A stretch of DNA of 64,000 nucleotides. Source: Ancylobacter sp. TS-1. GTDB taxonomy: Bacteria; Pseudomonadota; Alphaproteobacteria; Rhizobiales; Xanthobacteraceae. Location of the stretch: positions 3,894,001 to 3,958,000 of the forward strand of contig NZ_CP045144.1 of NCBI RefSeq assembly GCF_009223885.1, in the 5' to 3' direction. Below, in pieces: positions 16,389-24,565 of the stretch. The notes below the pieces were generated by a model. That model did no database searches. It was not told where the DNA came from and saw only the letters and a list, made by a program, of their open reading frames with translations. Numbering within the stretch: the first letter of the stretch is position 1; each line of letters starts with the position of its first letter. The position numbers were made by a program, and so were the translations under genes.

Positions 16389-17260
16389 CGCCGCCGGAAG
16401 CCGCCGCTTTCATCGACATCGCCGACGCACGCGCAACACGCAGCCTCACCGGAACCGCCGGCGAGGAGATCGTGTGGCGCCGCTTCGGTCACGGCCCACC
16501 TCTGGTTCTGCTGCATGGCGGCTTCGGCAGCTGGCTGCACTGGCTGCCGGTGGTCGCGCTTCTGGAGCCGCATTTCCAGCTGATGATCCCGGACATGCCC
16601 GGCTTCGGCGGCTCGGCGCCGATTCCGGTCGGCACGACTCCCGGACGGCTGGCCGAGCAGCTCGCAGCGGGGCTGGATGCGCTGTTGCCTTCCGGGTCCC
16701 GCCTCGACCTTGCGGGCTTCTCCTTCGGCGGGCTGGTCGCCACGCATCTTGCGAAGCGGCTCGACGGGCGCGTCGGCACGCTGGCGCTGGTCGCCGGCGG
16801 AGGGCTGGGGGCGGAGCGCGATCCGGTCGACCTGCGCGGCCGCCGCCCGGACATGAGCGAGGACGAGCGCCGGGAGGTCGCCGCGCACAATCTGCGCGCC
16901 TTCATGATTGCCGACGCCACCCGCGTCGATGCGCTGGCGGTGGAGATCCAGCAGCGCAACACGAGCCGGCGCCCCGGCCTCGTCAGCCGCGATTTCTCGC
17001 GAAGCCGGACGGCGCTCGCCCTTCTGCCGGAACTCGATGCGCGGGTCGCCGCGATCTGGGGCACGCAGGACCCCACCGTCGGCGGGCGTCTCGCCGATCG
17101 CCGCCGCGCGGTGGAGGCCGCCGCCCGCAGCGCCATGACGGCGGAACTGCCGGGATGCGGCCACTGGATCATGCAGGAGCGACCGGCGGAACTCGCCGCC
17201 TTCCTGATCGACGCCATGAAGCCGGATCAGCCGGCGGGACAAAAGGGATGGAACACATGA
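16385..17260 (+). CDS. Alpha/beta-fold hydrolase
   Basis: 291 residues from GTG 16385, overlapping the hydratase stop (GTGA). Catalytic elements are complete: oxyanion loop HGGFGS (44-49), nucleophile elbow GFSFGG with S113, acid D229 in WGTQDPT, and H260 in GCGHWIMQE. Intracellular, no signal peptide. Members near MLE-type enzymes often act as enol-lactone or ester hydrolases; here it might open a lactone or hydrolyse a CoA thioester. The substrate is not decided by the sequence. The SDR gene starts within its stop codon (ATGA, 17257-17260). Confidence 0.86.
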   Translation: MTPPEAAAFIDIADARATRSLTGTAGEEIVWRRFGHGPPLVLLHGGFGSWLHWLPVVALLEPHFQLMIPDMPGFGGSAPIPVGTTPGRLAEQLAAGLDALLPSGSRLDLAGFSFGGLVATHLAKRLDGRVGTLALVAGGGLGAERDPVDLRGRRPDMSEDERREVAAHNLRAFMIADATRVDALAVEIQQRNTSRRPGLVSRDFSRSRTALALLPELDARVAAIWGTQDPTVGGRLADRRRAVEAAARSAMTAELPGCGHWIMQERPAELAAFLIDAMKPDQPAGQKGWNT

Positions 17261-18021
17261 CGGACACTCGCGAACTGGCAGGCCGCGTCGCCCTGGTGAC
17301 GGGCGCGGCGCGCAATATCGGCCGCGCCATCGCCGTAGCGCTGGCGCAGGGCGGTGCCCGGGTTGTGGTGCATGCCCGCTCCTCGGTGGAGGCCGCCAAT
17401 CAGACCGTCGAGCTCTGCCGCGCCGCCAATGGTGGCGGATCGGAGGCCGCCTTCGCCCATTTCGCCGACCTGACCGATCCCGACGCGGTGCGGGGGCTGT
17501 TCGACGAGGTGGAGACCCGCTTCGGCGGGCTCGACATCCTCGTCCACAATGCGGCGGAACGCGCCGACGGACCGTTCGACACCATCTCCTATGCCGACTG
17601 GCGCCGCATACTCGGCAGCATCCTCGACAGCGCCTTCCTCTGCGATCAGGCGGCGCTGCCCCTGCTCCGGCGCAGCGAGGCGGCGAGCATCGTCCATATT
17701 GGCGGGGTTGCCGCCCATGTCGGGGTGCGCCATCGCGCCCATGTCTCCGCCGCCAAGGCCGGCGTCGTGGGGCTGACCCGCGCGCTTGCCGCCGATCTCG
17801 CCGCCGAGCGCATCACCGTCAACTGCATCTCGCCGGCGCAGATGGACACCGAGCGCAAGGGCGAGCTTCCCGAGCATTTCCGCCAGCGCCCGATCCCGCT
17901 CGGCCGGCCCGGCGAACCGGCGGAACTTGCCGGTCTCGTGCGTTTCCTGACCGGGCCTTCGGGGCGCTTCATCACCGGGCAGACCATCCATCTGAACGGC
18001 GGTTGGCACATGGGCCAGTAG
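17257..18021 (+). CDS. Short-chain dehydrogenase/reductase homologue lacking catalytic Ser and Tyr
   Basis: 254 residues from ATG 17257, overlapping the hydrolase stop; ATG 17248 is also in frame. The Rossmann cofactor site is intact (VTGAARNIGRAIA, 14-26; DLTD 71-74; VHNAAE). The usual ...ISS...YxxxK site reads IGG (148-150) and VSAAK (163-167): Ser is replaced by G150 and Tyr by V163, with only K167 kept. The C-terminus (VNCISPAQMDTERKG, GRFITGQTIHLNGG) is otherwise a normal FabG-like SDR. It may bind NAD(P) without classical reductase chemistry, or use another residue. Last gene of the rightward operon from 15558. Confidence 0.8.
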   Translation: MTDTRELAGRVALVTGAARNIGRAIAVALAQGGARVVVHARSSVEAANQTVELCRAANGGGSEAAFAHFADLTDPDAVRGLFDEVETRFGGLDILVHNAAERADGPFDTISYADWRRILGSILDSAFLCDQAALPLLRRSEAASIVHIGGVAAHVGVRHRAHVSAAKAGVVGLTRALAADLAAERITVNCISPAQMDTERKGELPEHFRQRPIPLGRPGEPAELAGLVRFLTGPSGRFITGQTIHLNGGWHMGQ

Positions 18022-18077
18022 ACCGCGCGCAGCGTGCGGGGGCGGGGATGAATCGACGGCAGACTGCCTATGCCTAT

Positions 18078-18114
18078 CGACCGATCTAAAATCGCGATCA
18101 ATGCGATCTAAATC
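18078..18114. promoter_or_regulatory. Direct repeats upstream of soeA
   Basis: CGATCTAAAATC (18082-18093) and CGATCTAAATC (18104-18114) repeat 22 bases apart, two helical turns, in an AT-rich stretch before soeA. The adjoining CGACCGATCT (18078-18087) occurs again, inverted, at 24520-24529 just before the LysR gene. These could be sites for that LysR protein (inference). Confidence 0.45.
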
Positions 18115-18155
18115 ACATATTAGACCAATGAAAGACTGGGGCTCACAGTTCTCCC

Positions 18156-21083
18156 ATGAGCCAGCACCCTGTTCGCGGCGCCAACTCCGCCCCCTCCCAG
18201 CAATCTCTCCGCTCTCCCCATGCGCCCGATGAAGGCGACGGCGTCGAGACGTCGCCGGTCATCGGCGACAGCGTCGCCAAGACCACCTGCTACATGTGCG
18301 CCTGCCGTTGCGGCATCGAGGTGCATGTGCGCGACGGCGAGATCCGCTACATCAACGGAAACAAGGACCATCCGGTCAATCGCGGCGTGCTGTGCGGCAA
18401 GGGCAGCGCCGGCATCATGCAGCATTACAGCCCGGCGCGGCTGCGCAAGCCGCTGCTGCGCACCGGCCCGCGCGGCTCCGGCCAGTTCCGCGAGATCGAA
18501 TGGGAGGAGGCGCTGTCCATCGCGACCGAGCGCCTCGGCCATATTCGCCGCACCGATCCCAAGAAGCTCGCCTTTTTCACCGGCCGCGACCAGTCGCAGT
18601 CGCTGACGGGCTGGTGGGCGTCCAAGTTCGGTACCCCGAATTTCGCCGCCCATGGCGGCTTCTGCTCGGTGAACATGGCCACCGCCGGGCTCTACACGGT
18701 GGGCGGCGCCTTCTGGGAGTTCGGCGAGCCGGATTGGGAGAACGCCAAATATTTCATGCTGTTCGGCGTCGCCGAGGATCATGATTCCAATCCCATCAAG
18801 ATCGGGCTGGGCCGGCTGAAGGCGCGCGGCGCCAAGTTCGTCTCGGTCAATCCCTGCCGTACCGGCTACAACGCCATTGCCGATGAATGGGTCGGCATCC
18901 GGCCCGGCACCGACGGCCTGTTCGTCCTCGCGATTATCCACGAGCTGCTGCGCGCGGGACGCGTGGACATCGACTATCTCGTGCGTTTCACCAACGCGCC
19001 GGTCCTCGTCGTCAAGAAGCCCGGCGATGCGCAGGACGGCCTGTTCCTGCGCGACGAGCAGGGCCGGCCGCTCGCCTGGGACCGGGAGCGAGGCGTCCCG
19101 GTGCCGCTCGACGATCCGCAATTGGTACCGGCGCTCACCGGCGCGTTCGAGATCGACGGCACGCCCTGCGTTCCGGTCTTCCAGCTTCTCGCCGAGCGCT
19201 ATCTCGACCCGTCCTATGCGCCCGAGGCTGTGGCCGAGCGCTGCGGCCTGCCGGCGCAGGACATATGCCGCATCGCGGCCGAACTGGCCCATGTCGCCTT
19301 CGAGGAGGCGTTCGAACTGCCGGTTCCCTGGACCGACACCGCCGGCCGCCACCACGCCACCATGCGCGGCCGGCCGGTGGCGATGCATGCGATGCGCGGC
19401 ATTTCTGCCCATTCCAACGGCTTCCAGACCTGCCGCGCCATTCATCTCTTGCAGGTGCTGCTCGGTACGGTGGATGTGCCGGGCGGCTGGCGGTTCAAGC
19501 CTCCCTTCCCCAAATCGGCGCCTCCCGGGCCGAAGCCGGCCGGCAAGGATGGCGGCAAGCCGATGACGCCGCTGGCCGGCATGCCGCTCGGCTTCGTCAC
19601 CGCGCCCGAAGACCTGCTGGTCGACGAGGCGGGCCGCCCCATTCGCATCGACAAGGCCTATTCCTGGGAGGCCCCGCTCGCTTCCCACGGCATGATGCAC
19701 ACCGTCATCCGCAACGCATGGAAGGGCGACCCGTACCCCATCGACACGCTGATGATGTACATGGCCAACATGGCCTGGAACTCGTCGATGAATACCGCCG
19801 AGACCATGACCATGCTGACCGACACGGATGGCGAGGGGAATTACCGCATCCCCTTCATCATCTATTCGGACGCCTATTTCTCCGAGACCGTGCCGTTCGC
19901 CGACCTCGTCCTGCCGGATACGACCTATCTGGAGCGGCACGACTGCATCAGCCTGCTCGACCGCCCGATCAGCCATGCCGACGGGCCGGGCGATGCCATC
20001 CGCCATCCGGTCGTGCAGCCCGACCGCGACGTGCGCCCTTTCCAGAGCGTGCTGATCGAGCTTGGGGCCCGGCTGGGGCTTCCCGGCTTCGTCAAGGAGG
20101 ACGGCTCGCCGGCCTATCGCGACTATGCCGACTACATCGTCAACCATGAGCGCACGCCCGGCATCGGCCCGCTCGCCGGCTGGCGCGGCAGCGCGGGGGA
20201 CACGTTCGGGCGCGGCGCCAGCAACCCGTCCCAGCTCGACCGCTACATCGCCAATGGCGGCTTCTGGCACCACACGCTCGATGTCGACCAGCGCTATTAC
20301 AAGATGGCCAACCGCTCCTACCTGGCGTTCGCCCAGACGATGGGGTTCGTCCCCAAGGTCGAGCCGGTGGTTTTCCAGCTCTATTCCGAGCCGTTGCAGC
20401 GCTTCCGCCTCGCCGCGCGCGGGCACGGCGCGGTGCAGCCGCCCGAGAGCGAGCGGGCGCGCATCGAGGCGCATATGGACCCGCTGCCCTACTGGTATCC
20501 GCCCTTCGAGGAAACGCTGATCGACACGGCGCGCTACCCGCTGCACGCACTGACCCAGCGGCCCATGCACATGTACCATTCCTGGGGCTCGCAGAACGCG
20601 TGGCTGCGCCAGATCACCAGCCAGAACCGGCTCTTCGTCCACCGCGACCTCGGCGCCGAGCTTGGCCTCGCCGATGACGACTGGGTCTGGATCGAAAGCG
20701 TCAACGGGCGCGTCAAGGGTCAGGTCCGTCTGGTCGAGGGCGTCGAGCGCAACACGGTGTGGACCTGGAACGCCATCGGCAAGCGCCGTGGCTCCTGGGC
20801 GTTGAAGGATGATGCCGCCGAGAGCAATCGGGGCTTCCTGCTCAACCACGCCATCGGCGATCTGCTGCCCGCCGATGCCAGCGGCAAGCGCTACTCCAAT
20901 TCCGATCCTGTCACCGGACAGGCCGCGTGGTTCGACCTGCGCGTGCGCATCACCCGGTGCGCCGAGGGCGAGGCCGCCCAGACCGAGCCGCGCTTCGCCG
21001 CGCTGCCGCTACCGCCGGGAATGCCGCCGGCACCGGAGAAGAGCAGCTTCGGCCGCCAGTTCAGGAAGGTGTTCGCGCGATGA
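18156..21083 (+). CDS. soeA: Sulfite dehydrogenase (quinone) molybdopterin subunit, SoeA-like
   Basis: 975 residues, a DMSO-reductase-family molybdoenzyme. No twin-arginine signal is visible, so it acts in the cytoplasm, as SoeA does. The N-terminal 4Fe-4S site is C45-x2-C48-x3-C52-x27-C80 (CYMCACRC ... LCGKG). The probable Mo ligand is C170 in HGGFCSVNM. Bis-MGD-binding segments follow (VPFADLVLPDTTYLERHD, MYHSWGSQNAWLR, and the C-terminal molydopterin-dinucleotide domain about 775-950). The enzyme would oxidise sulfite to sulfate and pass electrons through SoeB and SoeC to quinone. Polysulfide or thiosulfate reductases are close relatives, but those are exported, which argues for Soe. Confidence 0.82.
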   Translation: MSQHPVRGANSAPSQQSLRSPHAPDEGDGVETSPVIGDSVAKTTCYMCACRCGIEVHVRDGEIRYINGNKDHPVNRGVLCGKGSAGIMQHYSPARLRKPLLRTGPRGSGQFREIEWEEALSIATERLGHIRRTDPKKLAFFTGRDQSQSLTGWWASKFGTPNFAAHGGFCSVNMATAGLYTVGGAFWEFGEPDWENAKYFMLFGVAEDHDSNPIKIGLGRLKARGAKFVSVNPCRTGYNAIADEWVGIRPGTDGLFVLAIIHELLRAGRVDIDYLVRFTNAPVLVVKKPGDAQDGLFLRDEQGRPLAWDRERGVPVPLDDPQLVPALTGAFEIDGTPCVPVFQLLAERYLDPSYAPEAVAERCGLPAQDICRIAAELAHVAFEEAFELPVPWTDTAGRHHATMRGRPVAMHAMRGISAHSNGFQTCRAIHLLQVLLGTVDVPGGWRFKPPFPKSAPPGPKPAGKDGGKPMTPLAGMPLGFVTAPEDLLVDEAGRPIRIDKAYSWEAPLASHGMMHTVIRNAWKGDPYPIDTLMMYMANMAWNSSMNTAETMTMLTDTDGEGNYRIPFIIYSDAYFSETVPFADLVLPDTTYLERHDCISLLDRPISHADGPGDAIRHPVVQPDRDVRPFQSVLIELGARLGLPGFVKEDGSPAYRDYADYIVNHERTPGIGPLAGWRGSAGDTFGRGASNPSQLDRYIANGGFWHHTLDVDQRYYKMANRSYLAFAQTMGFVPKVEPVVFQLYSEPLQRFRLAARGHGAVQPPESERARIEAHMDPLPYWYPPFEETLIDTARYPLHALTQRPMHMYHSWGSQNAWLRQITSQNRLFVHRDLGAELGLADDDWVWIESVNGRVKGQVRLVEGVERNTVWTWNAIGKRRGSWALKDDAAESNRGFLLNHAIGDLLPADASGKRYSNSDPVTGQAAWFDLRVRITRCAEGEAAQTEPRFAALPLPPGMPPAPEKSSFGRQFRKVFAR

Positions 21084-21814
21084 CCTGTATTCCCGCGACG
21101 ACCGAGAAGAGCCTCGGCCTCGTCATCGATCTCGACACTTGCGTCGGCTGCCAGGCCTGCGTGACCTCCTGCAAGGAGTGGAACACAGGCGGCCACATGG
21201 CTCCGCTGACCGACCTGCAACCCTATGGCGGGGGCGCCGACGGGGTCTGGTTCAACCGCGTGCACACCTATGAGCACGAGACCGCGCAGGGAAGCCGGAC
21301 GGTGCACTTCCCGCGTTCCTGCCTGCATTGCGCGGAGCCGGCCTGTGTCAGCGTCTGCCCGACCGGCGCCTCCTACAAGCGCGTCTCCGACGGCATCGTG
21401 CTGGTCGACGAGGACAAATGCATCGGCTGCAAGCTGTGCAGCTGGGCCTGCCCCTATGGCGCGCGCGAGTTCGACGTCGATGTCGGCGTGATGAAGAAAT
21501 GCACGCTTTGCGTCGACCGCATCTACAACGAGAACCTGCGCGAGGAAGATCGCGTGCCCGCCTGCGTCGCCGCGTGCCCCACCGGGGCCCGCCATTTCGG
21601 CGACCTTGCCGATCCCGCCTCGCCGGTCTCGCGACTGGTCGAGGACCGCGGCGGCGTCGCGCTGATGCCCGAACTCGGCTACGCGCCCGTCAACCGCTAC
21701 CTGCCGCCCCGCGCCCGCACCGACCGCGCGCCGTCGATCGCCGCCCGCCCGCTTGAGAATGCGGCCGCGGAAGGCGGCTTCCTCGGCTGGGTCGACCGCC
21801 TTCTGTCGCGATAG
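21080..21814 (+). CDS. soeB: Sulfite dehydrogenase iron-sulfur subunit, SoeB-like
   Basis: 244 residues from ATG 21080, overlapping the soeA stop by 4 bases. Four 4Fe-4S cysteine groups are present: CVGCQACVTSC (C21, C24, C27, C31), CLHCAEPACVSVCP, CIGCKLCSWACP, and CTLC with CVAACP. This is the DmsB/PsrB/NrfC electron-transfer layout. Cytoplasmic, carries electrons from the Mo subunit to the membrane anchor. The C-terminal 45 residues are a Pro/Arg-rich tail ending LGWVDRLLSR. Confidence 0.88.
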   Translation: MTCIPATTEKSLGLVIDLDTCVGCQACVTSCKEWNTGGHMAPLTDLQPYGGGADGVWFNRVHTYEHETAQGSRTVHFPRSCLHCAEPACVSVCPTGASYKRVSDGIVLVDEDKCIGCKLCSWACPYGAREFDVDVGVMKKCTLCVDRIYNENLREEDRVPACVAACPTGARHFGDLADPASPVSRLVEDRGGVALMPELGYAPVNRYLPPRARTDRAPSIAARPLENAAAEGGFLGWVDRLLSR

Positions 21815-21819
21815 ATCAC

Positions 21820-22758
21820 ATGCACCCCGCTTATTCCGTCATCTTCTTTACCACCGCCACCGGAGCGGGCTACGGCCTGCTGGCGCTGCTCGGCCTGATG
21901 GCGCTGTCTGGCGTGGCGCCACCCGATATCGGGCTCGGCCTCGTCGGCATCGGGCTGGCGATGGCGCTCATCGGCGCCGGCCTGCTCTCCTCGACCGGGC
22001 ATCTCGGGCGGCCGGAACGCGCCTGGCGCGCCTTCTCGCAATGGCGAACCTCCTGGCTGTCGCGGGAGGGCGTGTGCGCCGTCGCCACCTTCGTGCCCGC
22101 CGTCCTGCTCGGCTTCGGCTGGGTGGTGCTCGGCCGCACCGATGGATGGGTGAGCGTCATCGGCGGCCTTGCGGCGGCGAGCGCGGTTGTCACCATCGGC
22201 TGCACGGCGATGATCTACGGCTCGCTCAAGCCGGTCGCCCAATGGCACAGCCGCTTCACGCTGCCGGCCTATCTTCTCTTCGCCGCCATGAGCGGGCTGA
22301 CCCTGCTGAACGCCGTGCTGCAATTCTTCGGTCAGGCGGGCAGCGGCTGGAGCCTTGCCGCCATCGCCGTCACCCTCGCCGGGTGGGGGTGGAAGCGCGC
22401 CACCTGGCGCCATGACGACGCGGCCGGGCTTCCGGCCACGGTGAACTCGGCCACCGGACTTGAGTGTGGCTCGGTGCGTACCGTCGAATGGCCGCATACG
22501 GAGGAAAACTATCTTCTGAAGGAGATGGGGTTCCGCGTCGCCCGCAAGCATCGGGACCGGCTGCGCCTCGTCGCGCAGCTTCTGGCCTTTCTGCTGCCGT
22601 CGATACTGCTGGCGCTCGCTTTGCTCCCGCATGCGGGCGTGGCGGTCGTCGCCTCGCTGATCGCGGCGGCCGCGCAGCTCGCCGGGCTGCTGGTCGAACG
22701 CTGGCTGTTTTTCGCCGATGCCCGGCACACGGTGATGCTCTATTACGGGCGGTCATGA
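21820..22758 (+). CDS. soeC: Sulfite dehydrogenase membrane anchor, SoeC-like (DmsC family)
   Basis: 312 residues with eight hydrophobic segments, first at about 17-33 and last two at about 256-295. The DmsC-type motif STGHLGRPERAWRAFSQWRTSWLSREG (about 58-84) marks the quinone-side loop. DmsC rather than NrfD relatives are typical of the Soe complex. Starts 5 bases after soeB. Its stop overlaps the start of sulP. Confidence 0.85.
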   Translation: MHPAYSVIFFTTATGAGYGLLALLGLMALSGVAPPDIGLGLVGIGLAMALIGAGLLSSTGHLGRPERAWRAFSQWRTSWLSREGVCAVATFVPAVLLGFGWVVLGRTDGWVSVIGGLAAASAVVTIGCTAMIYGSLKPVAQWHSRFTLPAYLLFAAMSGLTLLNAVLQFFGQAGSGWSLAAIAVTLAGWGWKRATWRHDDAAGLPATVNSATGLECGSVRTVEWPHTEENYLLKEMGFRVARKHRDRLRLVAQLLAFLLPSILLALALLPHAGVAVVASLIAAAAQLAGLLVERWLFFADARHTVMLYYGRS

Positions 22759-24521
22759 TCCGAGCTCACCTGGCGTCGCTGCTGTCGCCAAAGACATTGC
22801 CGGCCGATGCGCTTGCCGGGCTTCTGGGAGCGGTATTGTCGCTGCCCCAGAGCATCGCCTTCGCCATGCTGGCGGGGCTCCCGCCCGAATACGGGATCTA
22901 CACGGCGATCGTGCCCTGCATCATCGCCGCCCTGTTCGGTTCGAGCCGGCACGTGGTGTCCGGCCCGACCAACGCGAATTCGCTGGCGCTGCTCGCCGCC
23001 CTCGCGCCGCTGGCGGCTCCGGGGAGTCCGGAATTCATTGCGCTCGCGCTGGCGGTGACCGGCCTTGTCGGCGTCATGCAGCTGACGCTCGGTGCCTTCC
23101 GGCTGGGCTGGGTGACGGACTTCATCGCTCCCGCCGTGCTCACCGGCTTCATCAGCGGCGCCGCGATCCTGATCGGCCTCTACGCGCTTCCCGACGCGCT
23201 GGGCCTCTCGCTCAGCGAACGGCACGGGGTCGCGGGCACGATCTCCGCCATCGCGCACGGCATCGGTGCGACCAATCCGAGCGCACTGGCCATCGCCGCC
23301 CTGACGCTCGCCGTCACCCTCGTCGGGAGGCGGATCTCGGGCAAGCTGCCTTTCATGCTGATCGGCATCCTCGCCGGCTATGGTGCCAGCGAACTGATCG
23401 TGACCCTGCCCGGCATGCCCGAAGTCGCGCGGGTCGGTGCGCTTCCCTCGGTACTGCCGCCGCTCTCGCTGCCGCTGATTCCGATCGACCGGCTGCCGGA
23501 ACTGGTGTCGATCGCCGGGGCGCTGTCCATCGTGGCCCTCGGCCAGTCGGTGTCGATCGCCAAGGCGCTGGCGCGCCGGTCGGGGGACCATGTCGACGTC
23601 GACCGTGAGTTCATCGGCCAGGGACTGTCGAATGTCGTCGGCTGCTTCTTCTCCTCCTATGTGTCCTGCGGCTCGCTGAACCGGTCGCTGCCGAACTATC
23701 TGGCGGGCGCGCGCACGCCGATGGCGGCGGTGCTCTCGGCGGTGTTCCTGGTGGGGCTGGTCTTCGCGACCCGGCCGGTGCTGGAGCGCCTGCCCATGCC
23801 GGCGATCGCGGCGCTGCTGATCTACATCGCCTACGGCCTCATCGACCTGCGCCGCTTCGAGCATCTGTTGCGGGTGAGCCGGGCGGAGTTCGTGGTGGCG
23901 CTGGTCACGCTGGCCGGCATCCTCGTCCTGCCCTTCCAGGACGCGATCCTGATCGGTGGCGGCCTGTCGCTGGCCGTCTATCTTCGGCGCACGGCCCACC
24001 CGGCCGTGCGTACCCTGCTGCCCGATCCGCGCTCGCCGGCGCACACCTTCGTCCCCATCGAGGAGTTGCCGGGCTCGCCCGCCGAGTGCCCGCAGCTCAG
24101 GCTCGTGCGTATCGAGGGTTCGATCTATTTCGGCGCCGCCGGCAATGTGATGCGCCGCCTGCAGGCCCTGCGCGCCGGGTCAGGCCAGAAGCACATGCTG
24201 GCCATGGTCAAGAGCATGAACTTCATCGACCTGGCCGGCGCCGAGGTGCTGGAGCACGAACTGGCGATGCGGCGGGCGGGGGGCGGGGATCTCTATTTCC
24301 ACCGCCCCCGGGGATCGGTGCGGGAGATGTGGAGACGGACCGGATTCGACGAGCGGCTGGGCGCGGGACACGTCTTCGAGTCCAAAACCACCGCCATTTC
24401 CGTCATCTATCAGCATCTCGATCGCGACATCTGCGCGACCTGCACGGTGCGACTGTTTCGCGAATGCCGGCGGCAGGACGGTTCCGGCGGGGATGAGACC
24501 GCGCATATATCTTCCGCATAG
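22755..24521 (+). CDS. SulP-family anion transporter with STAS domain
   Basis: 588 residues from ATG 22755 (overlaps the soeC stop, ATGA). The membrane part (about 10-420) shows SulP features: LSLPQSIAFAMLAGLPPEYGIYTAIVPCIIAALFGSSRHVVSGPTNANSLA, cut here into the N-terminal SulP signature (residues about 30-60) and VSGPTNAN. Residues about 450-560 form the STAS domain (VRIEGSIYFGAAGNVMRRL, MNFIDLAGAEVLE). The tail has a CATCTVRLFRECR cysteine element. SulP proteins move sulfate, bicarbonate or other anions. Being translationally coupled to the sulfite dehydrogenase it may handle the sulfate produced or the sulfite used (inference). Confidence 0.85.
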   Translation: MIRAHLASLLSPKTLPADALAGLLGAVLSLPQSIAFAMLAGLPPEYGIYTAIVPCIIAALFGSSRHVVSGPTNANSLALLAALAPLAAPGSPEFIALALAVTGLVGVMQLTLGAFRLGWVTDFIAPAVLTGFISGAAILIGLYALPDALGLSLSERHGVAGTISAIAHGIGATNPSALAIAALTLAVTLVGRRISGKLPFMLIGILAGYGASELIVTLPGMPEVARVGALPSVLPPLSLPLIPIDRLPELVSIAGALSIVALGQSVSIAKALARRSGDHVDVDREFIGQGLSNVVGCFFSSYVSCGSLNRSLPNYLAGARTPMAAVLSAVFLVGLVFATRPVLERLPMPAIAALLIYIAYGLIDLRRFEHLLRVSRAEFVVALVTLAGILVLPFQDAILIGGGLSLAVYLRRTAHPAVRTLLPDPRSPAHTFVPIEELPGSPAECPQLRLVRIEGSIYFGAAGNVMRRLQALRAGSGQKHMLAMVKSMNFIDLAGAEVLEHELAMRRAGGGDLYFHRPRGSVREMWRRTGFDERLGAGHVFESKTTAISVIYQHLDRDICATCTVRLFRECRRQDGSGGDETAHISSA

Positions 24522-24565
24522 ATCGGTCGGCGCGCTATGATCGCGCGCAAAGATCAGACGGCGAC

